From: Flavobacterium sp. UBA7663
GTDB taxonomy: Bacteria > Bacteroidota > Bacteroidia > Flavobacteriales > Flavobacteriaceae
DNA: 64,000 nt
Reading direction: 5' to 3'
NCBI RefSeq assembly: GCF_002483315.1
Contig: NZ_DLHR01000019.1
Coordinates: forward strand, 342,719 to 406,718
The notes under the pieces were generated by a model, which worked only from the letters and a program-made list of their open reading frames with translations, was not told the DNA's origin and searched no databases. Made by a program: the position numbers and the translations under genes. Positions 19,256 through 27,904 of the stretch are shown piece after piece (position 1 is the first letter of the stretch; each line of letters opens with the position of its first letter).

Positions 19256-22200
19256 ATGAAAAAACTATTACTAATTGTTGTTTTGGTATTTTCTTCCTTT
19301 GTTTTAAAGGCACAAAGCAAATCTTTGTGGCAGCAAATAGATGAAAATTCTATTGAGAATCAACCAAAAGTTAAAAGAGCCTCTTTTCCACAAGAGTATA
19401 AATTATGGAAATTAGATGTTCAAAATTTCAAAAATCAATTAAGAAATGCTCCAGTCAGAGGAGAATTTCATGGTATTTCAAATGTTATTATTCAGTTGCC
19501 AAATGTAGATGGACAACTAGAAAGTTTCCGTGTATTAGAAACACCTATTATGGAGCCTGGATTAGCAGTGAAATTTCCAACTATAAAATCATATGTTGGA
19601 AAAGGCATTGATGATGTTACTGCTACTGCAAGATTTTCTGTTACAGAATTTGGTTTACATAGTATGACTTTGTCAGCAGGAAAAAGTACTGCGTTTATTG
19701 ATCCTTATACAGAAGATACCCAAAATTATATAATCTATAACAGAGCAAGCCTTATAGGTGATGGACAATCGTTTGAGTGTTTAACTTCAGAAGGAGCTCA
19801 TTTGCCGTCATTGGAGAGTGACAGAAGAGCAAATGCTATGTTTAGAGCAGATACAGATGATAGGGTTTTAAGAACTTATAGATTAGCTCAATCATGTACT
19901 GCGGAATATGGTAATCTGTTTAGAGGAAATACCGGAGACCCTATTGCTACTCAAAAAGGTAGGGTTCAAGCCCAAATGGCAATCACTATGACTCGTGTTA
20001 ATGGTGTTTATGAAAATGATTTAGCGATTACTATGATTTTTGTGGCTAATAATGATGCTGTAATCTACATTGGAGCTACAAATTCTGATCCTTGGAATGG
20101 AGAGTTTAACGATCAAACAGGTGTTACTATAGATGCTAATATCGGATTTAATAATTACGATATTGGTCATAATTTCAACACATCTGGAGGAGGTAATGCA
20201 GGTTGTATAGGGTGTGTTTGTAGTACAAGTAACGATCCTTTTGGAGGATTTCATAAAGGTACGGGTATGACAGGTCGTGCAAATCCTACTGGAGATCCTT
20301 TTGATATTGATTATGTAGCACATGAAATGGGTCATCAATTTGGAGGATATCACACTCAAAGTAGTTCTGGATGTCGTTCAGGTAGTGGTTTGACAGAAGT
20401 TGAACCTGGTTCTGGATCAACAATTATGGCATATGCTGGTATTTGTAATACGAATGTTCAAGGAGCTAGTGATGCTTACTTTGCGTATGTAAATATTAGA
20501 GATATCATGGAGAATGTAAAGTTTGGAGTAAGTCAACCAACTTTGCCAATGACAAATTTAACTAATAATCCTCCAACAGCTAATGCTGGTAGAGATTATG
20601 TAATTCCAAGATCAACAGCGTTTATGTTAGTCGGTCAAGGTACAGACCCTGAAAGCGACCCTATAACTTATACTTGGGAGCAAAATGACCCACAAAACCC
20701 TAATACTACGGCAGCGCCAGTAGCAACAAGAGCCGCTGGCCCTATGTTTAGGTCTATTTGGGGTACTTCCTCGCCAATTCGATATATGCCAAGTATGGCT
20801 ACGGTATTAACGGGAGCCACATCTAATACATGGGAAGTTTGTCCATCTGTGGCTAGAGATTTAAACTTTTCATTGACCGTTAGAGATAATAATTCTGGTA
20901 TTGGACAAACTGCAACAGATTTGATGAAAGTAACTGTAAATGGAGTTGCTGGGCCTTTTGTTGTAAATGTACCTAATACAGTAGTGTCATGGCAAGCGGG
21001 TACAAATCAAAATGTTACTTGGAATGTTGCTGGAACAGATGTAAATGGTGTAAACGCAAAATTTGTTGATATTTATTTATCTACTAATGGAGGAACAAGT
21101 TTCCCAATTTTATTAGCAAGTAAAGTTCCTAACGATGGTTCGGAAACAATTACAGTTCCTAATAATACTGGAACAACTAATAGAATTATGGTAAAAGGGT
21201 GGGATAACATATTTTTTGATGTTTCCAATACTAATTTTACAATTACTGCTCCTGCAAGTACAATGGCAATTTCATTTAATGGTGTTGAAGGAGAGCAAAA
21301 TAAAGCTATTTGTCAAGGATCTTCGGTTTCGTATACTATTAAATATGATGCTTTAGCAGGATTTAGTGGTTTAACAACATTTAGTGTTACAGGAAATCCA
21401 CCAGGAACATCTGTTGTATTTTCACCTACATCTATGTCTGCTTCTGGAACTGTTACAATGACTGTGTCAAATACAACAGGAGTAACGCCAGGTTTTTATA
21501 GCCTTAATGTAACCGCTACTTCTGGTGCTGTTACGAAAACAGCGCCATTTTATCTTGATTTATTGAATTCTAACTTTGCTGCAACAACATTGAGTTCACC
21601 AGCGAATAATTCTGTAGGTCAAGGGGTAAGTTTAAACTTAACTTGGGTAGCTGATAGTAATGCTGCATCTTATGATGTGCAAGTTGCTACAGATTTGGCT
21701 TTTACTAATATTATTTCAAGTGGTAATTCAACAACAACTAGTTATGCTGTTTCAGGACTTTTAGAGGGAACAACATATTATTGGAGAGTTCTGCCTAAGA
21801 ATTCTGCTTGTAGTGGAACTTTTGGTCCTGAATACAGATTTACAACTGGAGTTGTTAGTTGTCCTGGTACGGTAGCTTCAACAAATGTTCCATTAACAAT
21901 TCCTACAACGGCTAATGTAACAATTAACTCCACTTTAAATATACCATCTGGTGGCTTAATAAGTGATGTTAATATAACTATGAATGTTTCTCATACATGG
22001 ATTAATGATATGACGGCAACTTTAATTTCGCCTTCAGGAACTCAAGTTCAATTGTTTGCTCAGCCTTGTACAAGTGCTAGTATTCTAAACATTAATGCTA
22101 CTTTTGACGATTCTGGTTCAAATGTTGTTTGTGGGACTAATCCAGGTATTTCAGGAACGGTTAGGTCATCTCAATTATTGTCGGCATTTAATGGACAAAA

Positions 22201-22570
22201 TTCAACAGGAACTTGGACTTTAAGAATCTTAGATAGTTTTAACCAAGATGGAGGATCGCTTAATAGTTGGAGTTTGAATATCTGTACAATTCAGCCTTTA
22301 AGTATTGATGATAATGAAATTAAAATTTCAGATTTGATTATTTATCCAAATCCCAATAATGGTAATTTTAATATTCAGTTTACTTCTAACACTGGTGAAA
22401 TTAAAGTGAATGTTCATGATATTAGAGGTAGAGAAATTTATTCGAAATCTTATACAAATAGTGGCTTGTTTAATGAGAATTTACAATTAAGTAATGTTCA
22501 ATCTGGAGTTTATCTTGTAACTGTGCAAGATGGAGCTAGAAAAGAAATTAAGAAAATTGTAGTTCAATAA
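19256..22570 (+). CDS. Secreted reprolysin-like zinc metalloprotease with Fn3-like and P-domains and T9SS type A sorting domain
   Basis: A 1104-residue secreted protease. It has a signal peptide (1-20, ending LKAQ), a propeptide and a catalytic domain with HEMGHQFGGYH from H356, preceded by the Cys-rich GCIGCVCST also seen in the 1190 protease. The Met-turn region is EPGSGSTIMAYAGIC. Beta domains follow at about 435-675, then an extra insertion not present in the 16443 paralogue, ending in a fibronectin-III-like repeat at about 780-870 (SYDVQVATDLAF, EGTTYYWRVLPKN). A P-domain-like segment lies at about 890-1015 (VSHTWINDMTATLIS). The C-terminal type A T9SS domain (IYPNPNNGNFNIQF to KKIVVQ) is almost the same as that of the preceding gene, suggesting recent copying of this module. 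Confidence 0.9.
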   Translation: MKKLLLIVVLVFSSFVLKAQSKSLWQQIDENSIENQPKVKRASFPQEYKLWKLDVQNFKNQLRNAPVRGEFHGISNVIIQLPNVDGQLESFRVLETPIMEPGLAVKFPTIKSYVGKGIDDVTATARFSVTEFGLHSMTLSAGKSTAFIDPYTEDTQNYIIYNRASLIGDGQSFECLTSEGAHLPSLESDRRANAMFRADTDDRVLRTYRLAQSCTAEYGNLFRGNTGDPIATQKGRVQAQMAITMTRVNGVYENDLAITMIFVANNDAVIYIGATNSDPWNGEFNDQTGVTIDANIGFNNYDIGHNFNTSGGGNAGCIGCVCSTSNDPFGGFHKGTGMTGRANPTGDPFDIDYVAHEMGHQFGGYHTQSSSGCRSGSGLTEVEPGSGSTIMAYAGICNTNVQGASDAYFAYVNIRDIMENVKFGVSQPTLPMTNLTNNPPTANAGRDYVIPRSTAFMLVGQGTDPESDPITYTWEQNDPQNPNTTAAPVATRAAGPMFRSIWGTSSPIRYMPSMATVLTGATSNTWEVCPSVARDLNFSLTVRDNNSGIGQTATDLMKVTVNGVAGPFVVNVPNTVVSWQAGTNQNVTWNVAGTDVNGVNAKFVDIYLSTNGGTSFPILLASKVPNDGSETITVPNNTGTTNRIMVKGWDNIFFDVSNTNFTITAPASTMAISFNGVEGEQNKAICQGSSVSYTIKYDALAGFSGLTTFSVTGNPPGTSVVFSPTSMSASGTVTMTVSNTTGVTPGFYSLNVTATSGAVTKTAPFYLDLLNSNFAATTLSSPANNSVGQGVSLNLTWVADSNAASYDVQVATDLAFTNIISSGNSTTTSYAVSGLLEGTTYYWRVLPKNSACSGTFGPEYRFTTGVVSCPGTVASTNVPLTIPTTANVTINSTLNIPSGGLISDVNITMNVSHTWINDMTATLISPSGTQVQLFAQPCTSASILNINATFDDSGSNVVCGTNPGISGTVRSSQLLSAFNGQNSTGTWTLRILDSFNQDGGSLNSWSLNICTIQPLSIDDNEIKISDLIIYPNPNNGNFNIQFTSNTGEIKVNVHDIRGREIYSKSYTNSGLFNENLQLSNVQSGVYLVTVQDGARKEIKKIVVQ

Positions 22571-22587
22571 TTGAATAGTATTTATAT

Positions 22588-22614
22588 AAAAAGGGAAGCT
22601 ATTAGCTTCCCTTT
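22588..22614. terminator. Bidirectional terminator between convergent genes
   Basis: The stem AAAAGGGAAGCT/AGCTTCCCTTTT has an ATT loop and is flanked by A and T runs, so it can act for both the protease gene and the convergent pth. Confidence 0.92.
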
Positions 22615-22615
22615 T

Positions 22616-23236
22616 TTATTTTCCATTATAAGTATTCATTGTGTTGTTTAATCCTGCTAACGCAAACGATTTTACTATTTCTGAGCTTATTTTAAGTCGT
22701 TCTTTTAATTTTTCTTTTTCTTCTGCGTCCCATTCACCTAAAACATAGTTGACTTGTTGCCCTTTTTTAAAGGCATCACTGATACCAAATCGAAAACGTG
22801 GGTATTCAGTCGAGTTTAATAATAATTGAATGTTCTTAAGTCCGTTATGACCGCCATCACTTCCTTTAGTTTTAATTCGGATAGTTCCAAAAGCTAAATT
22901 CAAATCATCGGTAATAACCAGCATATTTTCTTTTTCAACATTTTCTTTTTCTAACCAATATTTTACCGCTTTTCCGCTTAAGTTCATGTAAGTATTAGGT
23001 TTTAATAAAAGTAAGGTTCTTCCTTTTATTTTTAGCTCTGCAACTTCACCTAATTTTACTGTTTGAAATGAAATTCCTTCCTGATTAGCAATATAATCTA
23101 AAATTTTAAAACCGATATTGTGTCGCGTATTTGTGTATTCTGAGCCAATGTTTCCAAGCCCAACAATTAAGAATTTCTTCATTGGAATAGTGTCTTCTTG
23201 TTTGTTTTTCTTAAATAGAGTTAAAAACCAATTCAT
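22616..23236 (-). CDS. pth: Peptidyl-tRNA hydrolase
   Basis: It releases peptides from peptidyl-tRNA dropped by the ribosome. Family motifs are VGLGNIGSEYTNTRHNIGF with the catalytic His in the TRHN segment, KPNTYMNLSG, ITDDLNLAFG with the conserved Asp, and GSDGGHNGLKNI. The frame extends to an ATG at 23254, but I choose the ATG at 23236 (MNWFLTLFKK), as Flavobacterium homologues carry a short N-terminal extension of this kind; MKKFLIVGLG further in would be the classical core start. It is third in the prs-rplY-pth gene order, separated from rplY by a terminator-like hairpin, so part of its expression may come from its own weak promoter. Confidence 0.93.
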   Translation of the reverse strand: MNWFLTLFKKNKQEDTIPMKKFLIVGLGNIGSEYTNTRHNIGFKILDYIANQEGISFQTVKLGEVAELKIKGRTLLLLKPNTYMNLSGKAVKYWLEKENVEKENMLVITDDLNLAFGTIRIKTKGSDGGHNGLKNIQLLLNSTEYPRFRFGISDAFKKGQQVNYVLGEWDAEEKEKLKERLKISSEIVKSFALAGLNNTMNTYNGK

Positions 23237-23273
23237 GATGTAAAAGTAGTGCAAAGTTTAGAAAGTTGAAAGC

Positions 23274-23303
23274 ATAAAAAAAGCACCAGTAAAACTGATG
23301 CTT
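23274..23303 (-). terminator. Terminator downstream of rplY
   Basis: On the minus strand the stem AAGCATCAGT/ACTGGTGCTT has a TTT loop, followed by a T run. It may be partial, since pth lies in the same direction. Confidence 0.85.
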
Positions 23304-23326
23304 CTTTTTTATAGTTTGTAAAGAAA

Positions 23327-23929
23327 TTATTTTTTCTTTTTTCCACCTTTTTCTGCTTTTGCAGCTTCTTGAGCAGCTTTCATTGCAGCACGAGAAATTC
23401 TTACTTGACAAACAACAGTGTTGTCTGGGTGCATTAATTTGAAATTGTTTGTTTCTAATTTAGTCACATACAATTTATTACCCATTTCTAATTCAGAAAT
23501 ACTTGCTTCAACAAAGTCAGGTAAGTTTTTAGGTAAAGCTTTAACTTTTAAACGACGTTGGTTTAAACGTAAAACACCTCCTAATAAAACACCTGGAGAA
23601 GTTCCTGTGATTTTAACTGGCACTTCCATAACGATTTCTTTGTCGTCACTTAATTGGAAGAAGTCAATGTGTAAAATTTTGTCAGAAACTGGGTGAAACT
23701 GAATGTCTTGCATAATTACATTGTAAGACGTTCCGTTTAACTCAACTACAACTGTGTGTGCGTTTGGAGTGTAAACTAAATCTTTAAATGCTCTTTCGTC
23801 TGCAACAAAATGAACTGGCTGATTTCCTCCGTAGATAACGCAAGGAACCATTCCAGCATCACGTACGGCTTTAGTTGCCTTTTTACCTACGTTTTCTCTT
23901 TCTGATCCTTTAATCGTAATTGATTTCAT
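23327..23929 (-). CDS. rplY: Ribosomal protein L25 / general stress protein Ctc
   Basis: A 200-residue protein of the long (Ctc/TL5) L25 type, binding 5S rRNA in the large ribosomal subunit. The N-terminal L25 domain (residues ~1-90) shows GSERENVGKKATKAVRDAG and VPCVIYGG. The C-terminal TL5-like beta domain (~95-180) shows PVKITGTSPGVLLGG and RLKVKALPKNLPD. A lysine-rich tail (KAEKGGKKKK) ends the protein. It lies 49 bp downstream of prs in the same direction, the gene order common in Flavobacteriaceae, and is probably co-transcribed with it. Confidence 0.95.
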   Translation of the reverse strand: MKSITIKGSERENVGKKATKAVRDAGMVPCVIYGGNQPVHFVADERAFKDLVYTPNAHTVVVELNGTSYNVIMQDIQFHPVSDKILHIDFFQLSDDKEIVMEVPVKITGTSPGVLLGGVLRLNQRRLKVKALPKNLPDFVEASISELEMGNKLYVTKLETNNFKLMHPDNTVVCQVRISRAAMKAAQEAAKAEKGGKKKK

Positions 23930-23978
23930 TGTAAAATATATATAATTAATAAATACTTATTAAGGTGGTTGCTTTTGA

Positions 23979-24920
23979 TTACATCAAAAATTTACCACTG
24001 ATAGAGTTGTTGTTTTGAACCATGTGCATTACTTCTGCAAATAATGGAGCACAACTCACTACTTTTATTTTGTTTGATTCTTTTCTTAAAGGAATTGAAT
24101 CGGTAACAATTAACTCTAATAATTGAGAGTTTTCAATTTTTTCGTATGCCTCACCAGATAAAATAGGGTGCGTACAAATTGCTCTTACACTTAATGCTCC
24201 TTTTTCCATCATTACATCGGCAGCTTTTGCTAATGTGCCTCCGGTGTCAATCATGTCGTCAACTAAGATAACATTTCTTCCTTTTACGTCTCCAATTAAC
24301 TCCATAGTGTCAATTACATTTGCTTTTTTTCTTTGTTTGTAGCAAACTACAACGTCTGATTCTAAAAATTTAGAATAAGCATATGCTCTTTTTGAACCTC
24401 CCATGTCCGGAGAAGCGATCGTTAAATTTTCTAAATTTAAACTTCTCACATAAGGCAAAAAGATTGTAGAAGCAAACAAATGATCTACCGGTTTTTCAAA
24501 GAAACCTTGAATTTGATCGGCATGTAAATCCATGGTCATAATTCGGGTTGCTCCAGCAGTTTCTAATAGTTTTGCAACTAATTTTGCTCCAATTGGCACT
24601 CTTGGCTTATCTTTTCTGTCTTGTCTTGCCCAACCAAAATAAGGAATAACCGCGGTAATATGTCTAGCAGATGCTCTTTTTGCAGCATCTATCATCAATA
24701 ATAATTCCATTAAATTGTCTGCACTTGGAAATGTAGAACAAACTAGGAAAACGCGCAATCCTCTAATTGACTCTTCAAAAGAAGGCTGAAATTCGCCATC
24801 ACTATATTTAGAGAACGTAATCTTACCTAGCGGAACACCATACTTTTCAGCAATTTGTTCGGCTAAATACACACTCTGAGAACATGCAAAAATTTTTGCT
24901 TCTGGTTCTTGATACAGCAT
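23979..24920 (-). CDS. prs: Ribose-phosphate pyrophosphokinase (PRPP synthase)
   Basis: It makes PRPP from ribose 5-phosphate and ATP for nucleotide, His and Trp synthesis. The 313-residue length is standard. Motifs are YSDGEFQPSFEESIRG in the N-terminal half, YFGWARQDRKDKPRVPIGAK (ATP-binding flexible loop), MTMDLHADQIQGFF, and the PRPP-binding loop VDDMIDTGGTL. There is a -7 element (TAAATTTG) on this strand at 24972-24979. It is first in the prs-rplY-pth unit and divergent from tRNA-Leu. Confidence 0.96.
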   Translation of the reverse strand: MLYQEPEAKIFACSQSVYLAEQIAEKYGVPLGKITFSKYSDGEFQPSFEESIRGLRVFLVCSTFPSADNLMELLLMIDAAKRASARHITAVIPYFGWARQDRKDKPRVPIGAKLVAKLLETAGATRIMTMDLHADQIQGFFEKPVDHLFASTIFLPYVRSLNLENLTIASPDMGGSKRAYAYSKFLESDVVVCYKQRKKANVIDTMELIGDVKGRNVILVDDMIDTGGTLAKAADVMMEKGALSVRAICTHPILSGEAYEKIENSQLLELIVTDSIPLRKESNKIKVVSCAPLFAEVMHMVQNNNSISGKFLM

Positions 24921-24971
24921 GTTAATTTATTGTTTAGTAGTTAGTTAGTGTTGTGTCGTGTTAACGAGGTG

Positions 24972-24979
24972 CAAATTTA
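24972..24979 (-). promoter_or_regulatory. Bacteroidota -7 promoter element for prs
   Basis: The minus strand reads TAAATTTG, 52 bp before the prs start. Confidence 0.55.
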
Positions 24980-25044
24980 GAAATAAAATCGAACTCTGAA
25001 AGGATATTTTTAACTATTTTTTTATGAATTGCAGAAATATTTTT

Positions 25045-25052
25045 TACATTTG
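25045..25052 (+). promoter_or_regulatory. Bacteroidota -7 promoter element for tRNA-Leu
   Basis: TACATTTG lies 34 bp before the tRNA 5' end, so transcription would begin about 27 bp before the mature tRNA. Confidence 0.6.
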
Positions 25053-25086
25053 CACCCACTTAATGATTTAACCATCATTTCCCATT

Positions 25087-25166
25087 GCCCGGATGGCGGA
25101 ATTGGTAGACGCGCACGACTCAAACTCGTGTACTTAGGTGTGTGGGTTCGATTCCCACTCCGGGTA
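25087..25166 (+). tRNA. tRNA-Leu (anticodon CAA)
   Basis: The acceptor stem GCCCGGA pairs with TCCGGGT (G1-U72 wobble). A D-arm with GGTAGAC and the anticodon stem CACGA/TCGTG around loop CTCAAAC give anticodon CAA (reads UUG). A class II variable arm of 11 nt (TACTTAGGTGT) is typical of Leu. The T-arm is GTGGG-TTCGATT-CCCAC. The 80 nt have no encoded CCA. The 3' half is overlapped antisense by the last codons of the serine recombinase. Confidence 0.97.
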
Positions 25167-26763
25167 CTAAATGAGACTTATCAGGATTTTCTTGATAAGT
25201 CTTTTTTATTTTGTCACCATAAGTATTTGAAAAACAATTAGTTAATTCGAACAAAGCCCCTGTTTTTGAGGTTAGATATTCTTTGTTTTTAAGTGAATAT
25301 TGTAAACCTTCGGGAAATAGTAATTTTTGTAATACTCTCTTTTGGTTGTATTCTAGGTTTTCATAGAATTCAGAAGGGTTCACAGCGATTTTTGTAAAAT
25401 ACTTTATGGCTTTTTCCTGGTTAGATTTTTTTGTTGGTAAATTTTCAATTTCAATCATTTTTTGATTCATAGACTCTTTTAATTTTTGATTTTGTCTCTC
25501 AAAAATATCTTTTGAAATTTCATTCACAGCAAATCTATACTCTATTAAATCCATTTTCTCTTTTAAATCATTTATCTCTGATGTCAATATTCTTTTCTTG
25601 TCTTTTGAATTATCTTTTTCATCTTCTAGAATTACTTTAACTTGTTCAATAAATAATTCTTTAAGATTATCACTAAGTTTAAAATTATCTACTAGTTTTA
25701 AAAAAGCAGTATTCACACCTTCGCTGTTTGAACTTGGTTTGGTTTCTGCATTAGCAGTTTTATTACAAGAATTGCACTTATAATAGAATAAATTTTTCTT
25801 CTTGTTTTTATAGGATGTCATTGTATTATTGCAATCACCACAAATTAAATATTTTGGAACTAATGGTGTTTCTATTTTACCACTTAACTTTTCAATTCCA
25901 ATTTTAGTTGTACCATTAATAATCTTTTGGAGCTTATTAAATTCAGTTTTTGAAATTAATGGTTCCCAATTTCCTTTAATATAAGTATCATCTAATAATG
26001 AGTTACAAACTCTACCTGCATAAAATTCATTTCTCCACATGTTTGATAATGATTGATACGCCATTCTAATGCCTTTTGACGACAACCATTCAATGATTTG
26101 TTTATCTGTGTATGATTCGTAAATTTTCTTTTTAAAAGCTTCTCTGTAAATTAATCCTTCTTTATTGATTTTGATTTCTTGTTTAGCTTGAACTTTTTCA
26201 GGATTTGTTACTCTTGGTCCATAATGATCATATCCTTTCGGTGTTCTTCCAAATAGTTTGCCATTATTAAGTGAGTTAATTAATCCTGGAATAATTGTGT
26301 CTTGTCTGTTGAAGTTTTCTTTCTGAGCATAAAGAAGCTGAGTAGAAAATTCGTTTTCAGCTCTTTCGTTAAAGGTGTTATGACCCGTACTTACAGAATA
26401 CAAATACACATTAAACTCCTTTCTAAGACTAACAAAAAGTTGAATATGCTCAGCACCAGCCCTGCCAAACCTACTTGGAGACCAGATTAAGATTATTTTT
26501 GGTCGTTTTGAGTAATGCGTTTTTTTAAGCTTATTTATAAGCTCTTTTAAAGTACTTTGTGTATTAATTTTTTTTGAACTTTCATATTCTGCATCAAATT
26601 CGTCAGTTATATTAAGTCCATTTTCTTTTGCAAAGTTTTTTATTCTTTTTACTTGAGTTTCTATACTTCCATTATTCATGAATTGCTCTTTTGTAGAAAC
26701 TCTTGTATACGACCAAACTGATGTTCCAAAAAAGTCTTTAAGTTGAAGGTTTTTAGTTTTCAT
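25120..26763 (-). CDS. Large serine recombinase (site-specific integrase)
   Basis: A 547-residue serine recombinase. The N-terminal resolvase domain has SYTRVSTKEQ, with S23 the likely nucleophile, and WSPSRFGRAG. A recombinase domain follows (GRTPKGYDHYGPRV, GIRMAYQSLSNMWRNEFYAG), then a zinc ribbon (CGDCNNTMTSYKN, YYKCNSCNK), a coiled coil at about 375-445 (LTSEINDLKEKMDLIE) and a C-terminal tail. The final ~30 residues are encoded by the antisense strand of the tRNA terminator and tRNA-Leu (tail VGIEPTHLSTRV), and the TGA stop lies in the tRNA anticodon loop. The tail probably depends on where the element is integrated. It overlaps the small upstream ORF by 11 bp. It marks the left end of the 25-30 kb island. 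Confidence 0.92.
   Translation of the reverse strand: MKTKNLQLKDFFGTSVWSYTRVSTKEQFMNNGSIETQVKRIKNFAKENGLNITDEFDAEYESSKKINTQSTLKELINKLKKTHYSKRPKIILIWSPSRFGRAGAEHIQLFVSLRKEFNVYLYSVSTGHNTFNERAENEFSTQLLYAQKENFNRQDTIIPGLINSLNNGKLFGRTPKGYDHYGPRVTNPEKVQAKQEIKINKEGLIYREAFKKKIYESYTDKQIIEWLSSKGIRMAYQSLSNMWRNEFYAGRVCNSLLDDTYIKGNWEPLISKTEFNKLQKIINGTTKIGIEKLSGKIETPLVPKYLICGDCNNTMTSYKNKKKNLFYYKCNSCNKTANAETKPSSNSEGVNTAFLKLVDNFKLSDNLKELFIEQVKVILEDEKDNSKDKKRILTSEINDLKEKMDLIEYRFAVNEISKDIFERQNQKLKESMNQKMIEIENLPTKKSNQEKAIKYFTKIAVNPSEFYENLEYNQKRVLQKLLFPEGLQYSLKNKEYLTSKTGALFELTNCFSNTYGDKIKKTYQENPDKSHLVPGVGIEPTHLSTRV
25174..25208 (+). terminator. Terminator of tRNA-Leu
   Basis: A perfect 10-bp stem AGACTTATCA/TGATAAGTCT is followed by a T run, 8 bp after the tRNA. 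It lies inside the antisense 3' coding region of the recombinase. Confidence 0.9.
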
Positions 26764-26917
26764 CTTTTATTTGTTCTAAAATTAATTTTGTGAATTCATA
26801 AAGTTGCAATGAAAGTTCATATAGATTTTCCTCGTCAACGTTAGTTATGTGTTTTTTTATTATTTCTGGGTTAAGTAATTGCTTATTGCAACCACTTTGA
26901 TTTTCTTCCTGGCCCAT
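26753..26917 (-). CDS. Small conserved-position ORF coupled to the serine recombinase (unknown)
   Basis: 54 codons, ATG at 26917, starting MGQEENQSGCNKQLLNP and ending LILEQIKDEN. An in-frame TGA lies 10 codons upstream, so the start is well bounded. Its stop overlaps the recombinase start by 11 bp, a layout that suggests translational coupling. The product is acidic with a predicted helical C-terminal half (ELSLQLYEFTKLILEQI) and no signal peptide or membrane segment. It could be a recombination directionality factor or a helper, but no known motif is visible. Confidence 0.55.
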   Translation of the reverse strand: MGQEENQSGCNKQLLNPEIIKKHITNVDEENLYELSLQLYEFTKLILEQIKDEN

Positions 26918-26981
26918 ATCTTGATAAAGATAAAACGGGCTGATTCATCAGGAACCGAGTAAGTTCTACAATTCTCATAAA

Positions 26982-27839
26982 TTATGATTTTACTGTTACT
27001 TTGTAATTTCCTTGGCTTCTAGTTTCAATAGTTACTTTTGAACCATTTGGAAGTTTTGTGTTTAAGAAAAAGTTTGCCAATTCTTCTGATTTTTTATGAC
27101 TCTCTGTTATTTTACAAATCTTCTTTTTACCATCTACTAATACTTCTATTTCCATTAGTTTTGGCTTGTCATAAACAAGTGTCCTTCGAATGATATTTTC
27201 TACATTGGTTAAATATTCAATATCATCATTAATTTTATCAATTTCTAAACCTATCAATTTTGATAAATGTGGAAGGAACGGAATAGAAATTACTGTTTTT
27301 CCATAGAAAATATTGTTAAGGTCAGAATTCAATTGTAATCCCGATTTAGAAAATATAAATTCTTCTTTATTTGGGCAATAGATAAATGAATACAATGTTC
27401 TGTTTGAAATTAATGAATCTTTGATACAATCTGTAAATGGATTTATTACTCTTCTAAAAACATCAACCATAATATGTTCGTTTTCCAAGAAATGTTTTAA
27501 CCAACCTTTATCTTCATCACTTAACGAATCTCCTTTTTTATTAAGATGGAATTCAAATACCTTATCAGCATATTTCTCGTAAAATGGTTTTTCCCATACA
27601 TCATAAGAAAGTTTTTCAAGTTTCTTTGAATCAATACCAATGTTTGATAGCTCATTAATAATCATTAACCATAAAGCCTCTGCCATATTCATAAACCCTT
27701 TTTTTTCTTTCTCAAAAAAAGGGACAATTTTTCTTTCTTTCCAATAATTAATTTGTCTCGAAGAAATATTTATGTCTTTTGGAAGAAGCCTTTTATTGTC
27801 AAGAGTTTCACCAATTTCTTTATAAACGATACTATTCAT
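26982..27839 (-). CDS. MerR-like DNA-binding regulator of the island
   Basis: A 285-residue protein. Residues ~24-75 look like a MerR-type winged helix-turn-helix: ISSRQINYWKERKIVPFF, then a segment (KKGFMNMAEALWLMIINEL) resembling the wing and second helix. Residues 80-285 have no domain I recognise. They contain two predicted beta-rich stretches and a basic C-terminus (VTIETRSQGNYKVTVKS). It is transcribed toward the recombinase. Its own -7 element (27905-27912) and a 22-bp dyad in its leader (27863-27884) suggest autoregulation. The class is moderately sure; the ligand and targets are unknown. Confidence 0.65.
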   Translation of the reverse strand: MNSIVYKEIGETLDNKRLLPKDINISSRQINYWKERKIVPFFEKEKKGFMNMAEALWLMIINELSNIGIDSKKLEKLSYDVWEKPFYEKYADKVFEFHLNKKGDSLSDEDKGWLKHFLENEHIMVDVFRRVINPFTDCIKDSLISNRTLYSFIYCPNKEEFIFSKSGLQLNSDLNNIFYGKTVISIPFLPHLSKLIGLEIDKINDDIEYLTNVENIIRRTLVYDKPKLMEIEVLVDGKKKICKITESHKKSEELANFFLNTKLPNGSKVTIETRSQGNYKVTVKS

Positions 27840-27862
27840 TTTGTTGTAACTTTTAAATAAAA

Positions 27863-27884
27863 ATATTTACCATTTGGTAAATAT
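27863..27884. promoter_or_regulatory. 22-bp dyad, likely operator of the MerR-like gene
   Basis: ATATTTACCA and TGGTAAATAT form a perfect 10-bp inverted repeat around TT. It lies between the two divergent genes, downstream of the minus-strand -7 element, the position expected of an autorepression site. Confidence 0.6.
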
Positions 27885-27904
27885 ATAAATATTTTTTAAT
27901 TTAG

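Noticed and set aside
20021..20359. 112-codon minus-strand frame inside the 19256 protease
   Set aside because: A shadow of the opposite strand over the catalytic domain; low-complexity, Ser/Thr/Ile-rich and without a promoter.
25029..25241. Plus-strand open frame across the tRNA
   Set aside because: It covers tRNA-Leu and its terminator; the frame is incidental.
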